Below, piece by piece: positions 18,702 to 26,934 of a stretch of DNA of 64,000 nucleotides. Every line of letters starts with the position of its first letter. Position 1 is the first letter of the stretch. The stretch is from assembly GCA_033795365.1 (NCBI GenBank), contig JARYGU010000009.1, positions 1 to 64,000 of the forward strand. The letters run 5' to 3'. This stretch comes from JARYGU01 sp033795365. GTDB taxonomy: Bacteria > Pseudomonadota > Alphaproteobacteria > Rhizobiales > Rhizobiaceae. Under the pieces are notes generated by a model. The model did not search any database. It was not told the origin of the DNA and saw nothing but the letters and a program-made list of their open reading frames with translations. A program made the translations under genes and the position numbers.

Positions 18702-19597
18702 ACCGCTGCAGCTCCCGCCTCGTCCCGCCGCCATTGTCCGGTTGCGGGGTCGAGGCTTCCGGACCATTCCCATTCGGCCGGGCCGGTCATGACGACGTGA
18801 TCGTCGTCGCGCCACTCGATCACGAGGGGCTGGCGGGACGGGCTTGAGGCGACGTCGATCGTCACCTTCCGGCCGCTACGGCCGGTGCGCGCGGCGGAAA
18901 CGGCGGCGGCGCAGGCTGCGGACCCGCACGCGAGCGTCAGGCCCGCTCCGCGTTCCCAGGTGCGGGTGCGAAGCGACGAGGCCGAGGTCACCTGGGCCAG
19001 CGTGATATTGGCCCTTTCCGGGAAGATCGGGTGGTTTTCGAGGAGCGGACCGAAGCGGCCGAGATCGTAGGACATGACGTCCCGGTCGACCCAGAAGACC
19101 GCATGCGGATTGCCCATGGAGACGACCGAAGGCGAATGCAGCATCGGCTCGTCGATAGGGCCGATCTGCAGCTCGATGCGGCGGGTATCGTGGAATTCCT
19201 CGGCGAGCGGGATCTTGTCCCAGTCGAAGACCGGTCTGCCCATGTCGACCGAAATCGTGCCGTCGTCGTGCTCGACGGCATTCAGGATGCCGGCGACGGT
19301 CTGGAAGGTAAACGCCTTGCGCCCGGTTTCGGCGGCAAGCGCCTGCACGACGCATCGTGTTCCGTTGCCGCAAGCCTGCGCCTTCGAACCATCGGAATTG
19401 AGGATGTCGATGAAGGCGTCGGTTCCGGCCGCGTTCGGATCGTGGATCGCCATGATCTGGTCGAATTGCGTGGCGGGATCGGCGTTGAGCGCCACCGCCG
19501 CCGCCGGCGTCACCCGGTCTTCGCGTGCGCGCATGTCGACGACGAGGATCTTGTTTCCAAGCCCGTTCATCTTCGCAAATTGCACCATGCCGGCCAT
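18698..19597 (-). CDS. dapF: Diaminopimelate epimerase
   Basis: 299-residue cofactor-free epimerase converting LL- to meso-diaminopimelate for lysine and peptidoglycan synthesis. The two catalytic cysteines are in QACGNGTRC and LACGSAAC. The N terminus FAKMNGLGNK matches the family's KMHGLGN block, with Asn replacing the common His. First gene of the dapF-mtaB-ftsY-yciB unit; its stop overlaps the TTG start of mtaB. Confidence 0.95.
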   Translation of the reverse strand: MAGMVQFAKMNGLGNKILVVDMRAREDRVTPAAAVALNADPATQFDQIMAIHDPNAAGTDAFIDILNSDGSKAQACGNGTRCVVQALAAETGRKAFTFQTVAGILNAVEHDDGTISVDMGRPVFDWDKIPLAEEFHDTRRIELQIGPIDEPMLHSPSVVSMGNPHAVFWVDRDVMSYDLGRFGPLLENHPIFPERANITLAQVTSASSLRTRTWERGAGLTLACGSAACAAAVSAARTGRSGRKVTIDVASSPSRQPLVIEWRDDDHVVMTGPAEWEWSGSLDPATGQWRRDEAGAAAV

Positions 19598-19778
19598 GTC
19601 GCTGCGTTCCTTGCCGGATCCACCCGGTGGGATCCTTCGTCATTCGGCCTGTATATGGCGGAAATACCCTCGAATTACCAGTGTCGGGACCGAGGAAAGG
19701 AGAAGGAAGACGCCTGCCCGCAGCATCGCGGAAGACCCGCAGCGGCCGGACCTCAAGCGCTGCCGGCGCGGCTCCCTG

Positions 19779-19807
19779 TTGATTCCCGCAACGAGCGGCG
19801 TTATTAA
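19779..19807 (+). promoter_or_regulatory. Probable sigma-70 promoter of metA
   Basis: TTGATT at 19779-19784, 17 bp, then TATTAA at 19802-19807. Transcription would start near 19813-19814, exactly where the riboswitch fold begins, which supports both calls. Confidence 0.65.
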
Positions 19808-19813
19808 GCGCTC

Positions 19814-19865
19814 TCGTGGTGATTTGCCGGCCGGCTTGCAGCCACGTTAAACAAGTCGCTAAAGG
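19814..19865 (+). ncRNA. SAM-II riboswitch upstream of metA
   Basis: Matches the alphaproteobacterial metA element: P1 stem CGTGG (19815-19819) with CCACG (19842-19846), a loop with GATTTG and GGCTTGCAG, then the conserved single-stranded TTAAACAAGTCGCTAAA (19847-19863) that forms the H-type pseudoknot. It ends about 75 bp before the metA ATG. SAM binding is expected to reduce metA translation, since this class is too short for a classic antiterminator. Identified by recall of the element, not by a covariance search. Confidence 0.92.
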
Positions 19866-19936
19866 GCCGCGAGAAGCACTCCTTCCGTGGACCGGCGCGA
19901 TTTGGACGCCGCCGTTTCATGTGCTGAGAGTGTGAG

Positions 19937-20860
19937 ATGCCCATCAAGATTCCCGATACGCTGCCCGCCTTCCAGGCCCTCGTGGACGAGGGCGTGCGGG
20001 TGATGACCGAAACGGTGGCGATCCGTCAGGATATCCGCCCGCTGCAAATCGGGCTGCTCAATCTCATGCCGAACAAGATCAAGACCGAGGTGCAGATGGC
20101 GCGTCTGGTCGGCGCCTCGCCGCTCCAGGTGGAGCTTTCGCTGGTAAGGCTCGGAGGACACAAGGCCAAGAACACCTCCGAAGATCACCTTCTTGCCTTC
20201 TACGACACGTGGGAGGAGGTCCGGCACCGCAAGTTCGACGGGTTCATCATCACCGGCGCGCCGGTCGAAACGCTCGACTACGAGGATGTGACCTATTGGG
20301 AGGAGATGAGAAAGATCCTCGACTGGACGACGACAAACGTGCATTCCACGCTGAATGTCTGCTGGGGCGCGATGGCGGCGATCTGGCATTTCCATCGCGT
20401 GCCGAAATACACGCTTCCGGAAAAAGCCTTCGGCGTCTACTGGCACCATAACCGCAAGCCTTCTTCCGTCTATCTGAACGGATTTTCCGACGATTTCCAG
20501 ATTCCGGTTTCACGGTGGACGGAGGTGCGCAGCGAGGACATCCGAAAGTGCCCGGAACTCGAAGTCCTGATGGAATCCGACGAGACCGGCGTATGCCTCG
20601 TGCACGAGAAGGCGGGAAACCGCCTCTACATCTTCAACCACGTCGAATATGACTCGACATCGCTCGCGGACGAATATTTCCGAGACGTCAATGCCGGCGT
20701 TCCGATCAAGATGCCGAAGAACTACTTTCCGCATAACGATCCGTCGCTTTCCCCGCAGAACCGCTGGCGAAGCCATGCGCATCTGCTGTTCGGCAACTGG
20801 ATCAACGAGATCTATCAGACGACGCCCTACGAATTGGAGAAGATCGGCACGCAAGGGTAG
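19937..20860 (+). CDS. metA: Homoserine O-acetyltransferase (MetA type)
   Basis: 307-residue class-I glutamine-amidotransferase-fold enzyme that activates homoserine for methionine synthesis. Catalytic Cys142 is in LNVCWGAMAA, and the His-Glu partners lie in GVYWHHN and the HVEYD block. Residue 111, in GAPVETLDYED, is glutamate. In this family Glu111 is reported to favour acetyl-CoA, while Gly111 (as in E. coli) favours succinyl-CoA, so the product is probably O-acetylhomoserine even though many databases call it succinyltransferase. The gene is controlled by the SAM-II riboswitch directly upstream. Confidence 0.94.
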   Translation: MPIKIPDTLPAFQALVDEGVRVMTETVAIRQDIRPLQIGLLNLMPNKIKTEVQMARLVGASPLQVELSLVRLGGHKAKNTSEDHLLAFYDTWEEVRHRKFDGFIITGAPVETLDYEDVTYWEEMRKILDWTTTNVHSTLNVCWGAMAAIWHFHRVPKYTLPEKAFGVYWHHNRKPSSVYLNGFSDDFQIPVSRWTEVRSEDIRKCPELEVLMESDETGVCLVHEKAGNRLYIFNHVEYDSTSLADEYFRDVNAGVPIKMPKNYFPHNDPSLSPQNRWRSHAHLLFGNWINEIYQTTPYELEKIGTQG

Positions 20861-20978
20861 AGGTTTCCGCTCACGGCTCCTTCGGCGCGCCTGTGCGGGT
20901 GGCGGAAAAGGTGAATTTCCCGATTGCCCGCGGAAAGGATTTGCCGCAGGTTGCTCGCGTCGGGAAATTCGAGGGAGC

Positions 20979-22001
20979 ATGCGCGTGAATGCAGGAAATG
21001 AAGTGTTCGGTCACCTGGAGACCGGCGAGCCGGTCTATCGTGCTGTGCTTAGGGGCGGCGGCCTGACGGCACATGTGCTGACATGGGGTGCGGTCATCCA
21101 GGACCTGCGGCTCGCGGGGCACCAGCCGCCGCTGGTGCTCGGTTTCGAGGAGTTCCCGCCCTATCTCGCGCATTCACCCTATTTCGGGGCGACCCCGGGC
21201 CGCAATGCCAACCGCATCGGTGGCGGCCGCTTCACGATCGACGGCAACGGCTATCAGCTCGAGTTGAACGAGAAGGGCGTCACCCATCTCCACGGGGGGA
21301 GCGACGGGCTTGCCAAGCGGAACTGGACGATCCTCGACCAGTCCGGTTCCCATGCCGTGCTGCGCATCGTCGATCCGGCCGGACGCGCCGGCTATCCCGG
21401 CAACTGCACCGTGACCTGCACCTATCGCCTTTCCGGCGAAGGGGTGCTTTCGGTGGTCTACGAGGCGACGGCGGATGCGGCGACGCCAGCCAATCTCTGC
21501 CAGCACAGCTATTTCAATCTCGACGGCGGCCCGGACGCGCTCGGACACGATATCATGATCGCGGCCGATCACTATCTGCCGACCGACGAGCGGCAGGTGC
21601 CGACGGGCGAGATACGATCCGTCGAAGGAACGGCTTTCGATCTGCGCGAAATGACCCCGATGCGCCGGCAGACGGAAGGCGACAGGATCAGCTACGACCA
21701 CAATTTCTGCCTCGCCCCGGAAAGAAGGGCCAAGCACTCCGTCGCCCTCGTGCGCAGCATCAATTCGGGCGTGAGCATGGAGGTCCGCACCACGGAGCCG
21801 GGCGTGCAGTTCTATTCCGGCTTCAAGATGAACGTGCCGGTTGCGGGCCTGGAAGGCCGCAGCTACGGTCCTTATGCGGGCTTCTGCCTGGAAACGCAGA
21901 TATGGCCCGATGCGATCAATCATGAGAATTTTCCGCAAGCCGTCCTGCGGCCGAGCGAGATCCTGCGCCAGGAAACGGACTACGTTTTCATGAAGAGCTG
22001 A
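20979..22001 (+). CDS. galM: Aldose 1-epimerase (mutarotase)
   Basis: 340-residue galactose-mutarotase-fold enzyme interconverting alpha and beta anomers of aldoses. Active-site residues are recognisable: Arg in GRNANRIGGG, His in THLHGG, His in CQHSYFNLDG, and catalytic Glu in CLETQIWPDAIN. The start is ATG 20979, preceded by GAGGGA two bases before it; the frame extends further upstream, but only into metA. It follows metA by 118 bp in the same orientation. Confidence 0.9.
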   Translation: MRVNAGNEVFGHLETGEPVYRAVLRGGGLTAHVLTWGAVIQDLRLAGHQPPLVLGFEEFPPYLAHSPYFGATPGRNANRIGGGRFTIDGNGYQLELNEKGVTHLHGGSDGLAKRNWTILDQSGSHAVLRIVDPAGRAGYPGNCTVTCTYRLSGEGVLSVVYEATADAATPANLCQHSYFNLDGGPDALGHDIMIAADHYLPTDERQVPTGEIRSVEGTAFDLREMTPMRRQTEGDRISYDHNFCLAPERRAKHSVALVRSINSGVSMEVRTTEPGVQFYSGFKMNVPVAGLEGRSYGPYAGFCLETQIWPDAINHENFPQAVLRPSEILRQETDYVFMKS

Positions 22002-22101
22002 TACCGGTTCTGCACACAGACCATCGTAAGCAAGCAAGGATCGCATGACGACAATCCCGCCCCGGCCCGATGGTAGGGGCGAGCTATGAGGGAGGCAGAG
22101 C

Positions 22102-22989
22102 ATGGCGAAGGCGAAAGTGGGATTTATCGGCCTCGGTTTCATGGGGCAGGGCATGGCCGCGAACATTCTCGCCAAAGGATGGCCGCTATGCGTCATGGCG
22201 CGCCGCAACCGTGCCCCTCTTGAAAAACTGGTGGCCGATGGGGCGAGCGAGGCCGTTTCGCCGCGGGACATGGCGGAGCGATGCGATATCGTGGTTCTCT
22301 GCGTTACCGGTTCGCCGGAGGTGCTCTCTATCATCGAAGGCCCGGACGGCATCGCTGCTGCCGGCCGGCCGGTCACGATCGTCGACTGCTCGACGTCCGA
22401 TCCGTCGGTGACGGTGCGTCTTGCGACGGACCTCGCCGCCAGGGGCGTCACTCTGATCGATGCGCCGCTCGGCCGCACGCCTGCGGACGCGGCTGCCGGA
22501 ACGCTGGACGTGATGGTCGGGGGCGCAGAGGAGGACGTCGCCCGCATTCGTCCCCTGCTGGAGTGTTTCGCCGGCCGCATCATCCATACCGGTCCGATCG
22601 GAAGCGGCCACACGATGAAGCTCCTCAACAATTTCCTGTCGATGGGCTATGCCGCGCTCTATTCGGAGGCGCTGATGCTGGGGCGCAAGGCGGGCCTGAC
22701 GGCGGAGGTCTTCGACAGCGTCATCCGGGGCGGGCGCATGGATTGCGGTTTCTACCAGACCTTCTTCCGCTGGGTGCTGGAGCGCGATCCGAATGCGCAC
22801 AAGTTCGCCATCCGCAACGGCTTCAAGGACATGAGCTATCTCGCGGCCTTCGCCAATGCCACAGGCGCCGCCAACCCGATGGGTGCTGCAGTACGCAACA
22901 GTTTCGCCCAGGCTGTTGGCGCCGGACACGGCGAGGACTTCGTGCCCATGCTTTCGGATTTCGTCGCCGAGGCAAACGGTATCAAGTGA
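22102..22989 (+). CDS. Beta-hydroxyacid dehydrogenase (HIBADH family)
   Basis: 295-residue NAD(P)-dependent dehydrogenase of the 3-hydroxyisobutyrate / tartronate-semialdehyde reductase family. The Rossmann motif GFIGLGFMGQGMAANI is at the N terminus, substrate motif DAPLGRTPADAAAGTL in the middle, and the catalytic Lys in GHTMKLLNNFLSMG. The exact substrate cannot be assigned. It follows galM by about 100 bp; the two could share a transcript, although no sugar-acid pathway genes lie nearby. Confidence 0.85.
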   Translation: MAKAKVGFIGLGFMGQGMAANILAKGWPLCVMARRNRAPLEKLVADGASEAVSPRDMAERCDIVVLCVTGSPEVLSIIEGPDGIAAAGRPVTIVDCSTSDPSVTVRLATDLAARGVTLIDAPLGRTPADAAAGTLDVMVGGAEEDVARIRPLLECFAGRIIHTGPIGSGHTMKLLNNFLSMGYAALYSEALMLGRKAGLTAEVFDSVIRGGRMDCGFYQTFFRWVLERDPNAHKFAIRNGFKDMSYLAAFANATGAANPMGAAVRNSFAQAVGAGHGEDFVPMLSDFVAEANGIK

Positions 22990-23081
22990 ACCGAAGCCGG
23001 AGCCTGGCCGTGGCGCTTCGGCGAAAATACTCGGATGTAGCAATAGGTTGATTGACGGCCTGCCGAGGCAACGCCGGGGTT

Positions 23082-24176
23082 CTATCTCTCGTCGCCAAAA
23101 TATTTCTTTCTCATCCGCTCAAGGTCGCCTGCTTCCTGCAAAGCGAGAATTTCCAATGTCACGGCGTGGCTGAGAGCGTCCCCGTGGCGGAAGCCGAAAC
23201 CGTATTTGTCGGGATGGAAAATGGCTCCGACGACCGACAAAGGCGCTGAGGCGTGCGTGTGGACATGGTATTCGAGCACCGGCGCATCGCCGACGATCGC
23301 CGCGACCTGGCCCGCCACGAGACCCTGGACCGCGCTGCCGATATCGTCATAGGGTTTCGTCGCAAGCCTTAGTTCGTTCGAATAGCTCTCCGCGACACTG
23401 CCGCCGAGCACGCCGACATCGCGGCCCGGAAGGTCGGCGAGCGAGTTGATCTGGTGCGTGAGCGTCAGCGCCGTCATGACGCTGGTTACAGACGAGGTGA
23501 CGTAGGCGATCACGGCTACCCCGCAGACCATCCAGACGCCGCCGGAAATCCGCCCTAGCCAGCCCAATGCATTGGGGCGCGTGACCTTGCCGGAGGTCGC
23601 AACCGACATCACTTCGTAGAAGCTTTCTGCCAATCCTTCATGCCAGCTTCGGGGAAAGCCCTTGTCGAACCGGCGATAAAACAATGCCAGCACGAGTGTC
23701 GCTATCACAACGATAAAGGCGAGCCAGGCCACGGCGCGCAGGTGTCCTGCTCTTTCAAGCCCGCCGATGACCTGCCAGAAGCCGGCATCCTCGCTCTCCG
23801 CCACCATGATGCGCAAGCCGGCGTCGTACCAGGGTTGAGAAAAGGTGATGCGCTCGACGCGATCCTTGGTGATGGTGAGATTGGAGACGGCCGCAGTGAC
23901 TTCGCCGCGTTCGGTTGCCGCGATCAGGGCCTCGAAGGTCGGATATTCGCGATAGGCATAGGTGAGACCGAGTGGCCTTGCCGTCGCTTCCCAGAGCTCG
24001 ATCGCCATGCCGGAATAGTGCGCGCCGTCCTTGATGACGAAAGGCGGGCTCACATAGACGCCAACCGATAGCGGCTGTGATGGAGAGGCCTCGTTTTGCG
24101 CCTGCGACGGCTGGATGCACAGGCCCATAGCCATAATTGCAGACAAAATCATAAATATGCGGAAATTCCGTTTCAT
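23082..24176 (-). CDS. Ionotropic-glutamate-receptor-like channel protein
   Basis: 364 residues with the layout of prokaryotic glutamate receptors such as GluR0. A signal peptide (1-26) is followed by solute-binding lobe 1 (about 36-128, with TITKDRVERI holding the amino-acid-binding Arg), a transmembrane helix (about 147-167), a short re-entrant pore-like stretch (about 184-199, SFYEVMSVATSGKVTRP), a second helix (about 209-235) and lobe 2 (about 245-360, with VGVLGGSVAES and VGDAPVLEY). The second helix ends in YVTSSVTSVMTALT, echoing the SYTANLAAF gate of animal receptors. The filter is not the potassium TVGYG type, so ion selectivity is unclear. Its ATG overlaps the stop of the MFS gene. 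Confidence 0.75.
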   Translation of the reverse strand: MKRNFRIFMILSAIMAMGLCIQPSQAQNEASPSQPLSVGVYVSPPFVIKDGAHYSGMAIELWEATARPLGLTYAYREYPTFEALIAATERGEVTAAVSNLTITKDRVERITFSQPWYDAGLRIMVAESEDAGFWQVIGGLERAGHLRAVAWLAFIVVIATLVLALFYRRFDKGFPRSWHEGLAESFYEVMSVATSGKVTRPNALGWLGRISGGVWMVCGVAVIAYVTSSVTSVMTALTLTHQINSLADLPGRDVGVLGGSVAESYSNELRLATKPYDDIGSAVQGLVAGQVAAIVGDAPVLEYHVHTHASAPLSVVGAIFHPDKYGFGFRHGDALSHAVTLEILALQEAGDLERMRKKYFGDER

Positions 24177-25354
24177 CAGCTCGCTCCGGATGCTGGTTCC
24201 CTCCCCGTTTCAAGTTTAAGTTTTTGGCTTTCGGCTTTGTCGAAGCCGGCAAAGAGGGCGAAGAGACCACAGGCGACTGCCGCGAAGACCGGCAGCCCAT
24301 GCGGCGAAACCTCCATCGCCATCCCGCCGATCAGCGGGCCGGCAAGCGCGCCGAGCCCCCAGGCGATCGATAGAAGGGCGTAGACGCTGACCAGTTCGCC
24401 CCCCTTGTAACGATCCCCGAGAATGGCGATGGTCGTCGTGTAGATGCCGACGAAAGCGCCGCCCCAGACGAACAGAAGCGGATAGGCCAGCCAGGCGTGC
24501 GCCAGGCCGGCGGACCAGACGAGCGCGCCCGCAGCCGAGATCGCGGCAAGGATGACGACAAGGAGGCGACGGTTCATCCTGTCTCCCAACCAGCCGATGG
24601 GAAGCTGGAGCAGGATCGATCCGATGAGCAGTATCGTGAGCAGGAAGGTGGCGGACTGCTCCGGCCAGCCGAGCCCGATCGCATAGAGCGGAAGCAGGCT
24701 GAGGCCCGCCGATTCCAACGCCGCATTCAGGGCGGCGGCGGCGATCGCCACCGGCACGAGCCTTAGATAGCGGAAAGGGCTTTCCTCCGCCGCGCTTTCG
24801 GGTTGCACTTCATGTGGGCGCCCCACCTGGAGGACCACGCAGGCAACAAGCGTGAGCACCGCCCCGATGACGAAGGCAAGAGCTTCTTCACGTCCGACAA
24901 GCGTGAGGATTGCAGGCCCGAGTGCGGTGCCCGCCGACAGGGCGGTCACATAGATCGCGATCGTCTTGCCCCGCTTTGCTTCATTGGTGATCTGGTTCAA
25001 CCATGCTTCCGAGACGACGAACAGGGTCTCGGAAGCGGCTCCCAATGCCGCTCTTAGCGGGAACCACAGCCAGAGAAACGGAGCGACCGGAAAGATCGCG
25101 AACAGCCCGCCGGCAACGAGCAGCGCACCCCTCGCGAGCCGACCGAAACCGAGACGCTTCAAAAGACCCGGAAGGGCCGGGGCGATCAGCAAAACGCCGA
25201 TCGCATACATCGCGCTGTTCGCGCCGATCAGGGTTTCCGAATAGCCGGCGTCCGAAAGCTCGAGCGCGATCAGCGGCGCGCTGAGACCATAGGTCAGGCC
25301 GAAAGTGGCGGCCGCCAGGATCACGACCGCCCTTGTCCTCGCCAGCCCGGTCAA
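24176..25354 (-). CDS. MFS transporter
   Basis: 392-residue major facilitator with about 12 predicted helices, resembling the YcaD-like drug/sugar exporter group. The motif between helices 2 and 3 is LLKRLGFGRLARGAL, and a second copy-like motif is GWLGDRMNRRLLVV. The substrate is unknown. The chosen start is TTG at 25354, overlapping the stop of the upstream 449-residue gene (TTGA); a GTG about ten codons in is the alternative. The downstream end overlaps the channel-like gene (TGATG). Such tight coupling suggests one operon. Confidence 0.82.
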   Translation of the reverse strand: MTGLARTRAVVILAAATFGLTYGLSAPLIALELSDAGYSETLIGANSAMYAIGVLLIAPALPGLLKRLGFGRLARGALLVAGGLFAIFPVAPFLWLWFPLRAALGAASETLFVVSEAWLNQITNEAKRGKTIAIYVTALSAGTALGPAILTLVGREEALAFVIGAVLTLVACVVLQVGRPHEVQPESAAEESPFRYLRLVPVAIAAAALNAALESAGLSLLPLYAIGLGWPEQSATFLLTILLIGSILLQLPIGWLGDRMNRRLLVVILAAISAAGALVWSAGLAHAWLAYPLLFVWGGAFVGIYTTTIAILGDRYKGGELVSVYALLSIAWGLGALAGPLIGGMAMEVSPHGLPVFAAVACGLFALFAGFDKAESQKLKLETGREPASGAS

Positions 25355-26700
25355 CCTGTGGCCCTCTCGCTTTCGGCGCGCTCTTCTTCGTTAAAGAGTT
25401 CCTTCCGCGAGCGAAAAGCTTCGCTGATCCGCTTTCTCCAGCGTCGCTCGCTGTGTTCGACGACCTGGTTGAGCATTCGTGTGTAGTCGAGCACCAGGCC
25501 CGGAGTCCATGTCATCGCCTCAGCGCGGCCGCGCACGATCCGCATCAGCCAGAAATGCGGATCGCTGACGATGCGGAAGAGATCGCGCCACGGCCGGGCG
25601 GTATAGGCTGCGCCCTCGATTGCGGCATCAAGCGCCTGGATAACGGTGGTCGAGCAATTGCGCGCAGTGAGATTGTAGGTCTTGTCCTTGGAATAGGCTT
25701 CCCAGAACGCCCGCAACGCCTGCGGATTGAAACGGCGAAAAGTGATCTTCTGGTCCGGCATACACCAGGCAGCAGCTTCGACCTCGAGGGACTTGTTGAA
25801 GCGTCCAGGCACATCGTTCTCATGGCCGGCCGAAAGAAGCGCGCGGAAATCGTCGGGGCTGTGGTCGATATCGTTCGCCGGATAATGGCTGACATAGAGA
25901 TCGGGCGGCATTTCCAGCGCCGAATGGCCTGTGGAGATGACACCTTTCTTGTCGACCGCCGCCACATAGCGGTCGATCAGCAATCGCCGTTGCGGATCTT
26001 TCACCGAGCCGATGGCAGTCCAGACATAAACGTTGAGGATCTTGTCGCCTTCGGCGGCAATCGCGCCATCTCTAACCACCGGATGCACTTTGCCGCCCTG
26101 CCAATTGCGCGCCGCGTAAAGCGGGAGCGACGTGATCGAGGCCCCTTCGGGCAGCCGTCGCAAGGGCAAGGCCATTCGCACAAGAGCATAGCCCGAGGTC
26201 AGAAGGAGAAGGGCGAAGCAGAAGGGGACGGTCAGCAGATGCGGGATCGGCCACGCAAAAAGGATCATTGCCGCCAAGCAGACCTCAATCAGCCCCGCCG
26301 CAATCCCGACCCGCCAGCGCGGGTTTCGCACGACATAGGCCGCGCCGATCCGGAATAATCCATCGATCAGGAACGCAACCCCGAAGACGATCGCCGCACC
26401 GATATTGTTGTCCCATGGAACGTTGAAGACGAGAAAGGCGGCAAACAGAAAGGCCGCGCCTCGCAGCGCATCGATCCAATGCCGGCGCAAGCCCAGCGAT
26501 GCGGCCGCGATGATCTCAACGATCCCTTCGACCACAAGAAAGAGCGCAAGCGTATCCAGGACGACGGAGAGCGCTCCATCGCTGAGATCAAGCAGGATGA
26601 GGATGCCGAGAAACATCCAGACGACGCCGGCAACTATCAGAAGCCGCCACATGGGTTTCAGGGCCCGCGCGCCGAGAAGAAGGAAAAGGAGCCTTATCAT
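25351..26700 (-). CDS. HdeD-like membrane protein fused to a DUF4105-like thiol-hydrolase domain
   Basis: 449 residues in two parts. Residues 1-185 contain six hydrophobic helices with the paired-helix repeat of HdeD/DUF308 acid-resistance membrane proteins. Residues about 190-420 are a globular domain with a His in STGHSALEM and a Cys in YNLTARNCSTTVIQALD, which resembles the catalytic pair of DUF4105 / NlpC-P60-like cysteine hydrolases. The tail is strongly charged. The membrane part could anchor a hydrolase acting on cell-envelope amide bonds. The domain assignments are by motif only. The gene lies 19 bp after the small lipoprotein gene and overlaps the MFS gene. Confidence 0.65.
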   Translation of the reverse strand: MIRLLFLLLGARALKPMWRLLIVAGVVWMFLGILILLDLSDGALSVVLDTLALFLVVEGIVEIIAAASLGLRRHWIDALRGAAFLFAAFLVFNVPWDNNIGAAIVFGVAFLIDGLFRIGAAYVVRNPRWRVGIAAGLIEVCLAAMILFAWPIPHLLTVPFCFALLLLTSGYALVRMALPLRRLPEGASITSLPLYAARNWQGGKVHPVVRDGAIAAEGDKILNVYVWTAIGSVKDPQRRLLIDRYVAAVDKKGVISTGHSALEMPPDLYVSHYPANDIDHSPDDFRALLSAGHENDVPGRFNKSLEVEAAAWCMPDQKITFRRFNPQALRAFWEAYSKDKTYNLTARNCSTTVIQALDAAIEGAAYTARPWRDLFRIVSDPHFWLMRIVRGRAEAMTWTPGLVLDYTRMLNQVVEHSERRWRKRISEAFRSRKELFNEEERAESERATG

Positions 26701-26719
26701 GGCATGAACAGCTCGCTTC

Positions 26720-26881
26720 TCACTGCGTGAATCCGCGTGCGCTCATGCAGCCCTTGATGACGTCGGCCTGTTGCGCTTCATTGCGTGGAGCGCCGTCCCC
26801 GACGCAGTAGCCGGACGGGCTGCATCCGGCAACGACAGACAGGCCATCTGCCAAAACAGCGCTAGCAATAGCATTCTTCAC
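26720..26881 (-). CDS. Small lipoprotein (53 residues)
   Basis: A frame starting at GTG 26881, preceded on the minus strand by AGAAGGGG six bases upstream. The product begins MKNAIASAVLADGLSVVAGC: a short basic N terminus, a hydrophobic stretch and a lipobox-like VAGC with Cys20, so it is probably a lipoprotein. The mature part has two more cysteines (Cys26, Cys45) that could pair. It fits between the LprI-like gene and the HdeD-like gene with short gaps on both sides. No family recognised. Confidence 0.6.
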   Translation of the reverse strand: MKNAIASAVLADGLSVVAGCSPSGYCVGDGAPRNEAQQADVIKGCMSARGFTQ

Positions 26882-26934
26882 GAAAGACCCCTTCTCGAAA
26901 AATATAGCCGCGGCGATCTCGATCCAAACGAAGA

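Noticed and set aside
17448..18800. 450-codon plus-strand frame antisense to mtaB
   Set aside because: Shadow; mtaB has intact radical-SAM cysteines.
22991..23021. CCGAAGC...GCTTCGG hairpin between the dehydrogenase and channel-like genes
   Set aside because: Only 7-bp arms, 17-nt loop and no T run; too weak to call a terminator.
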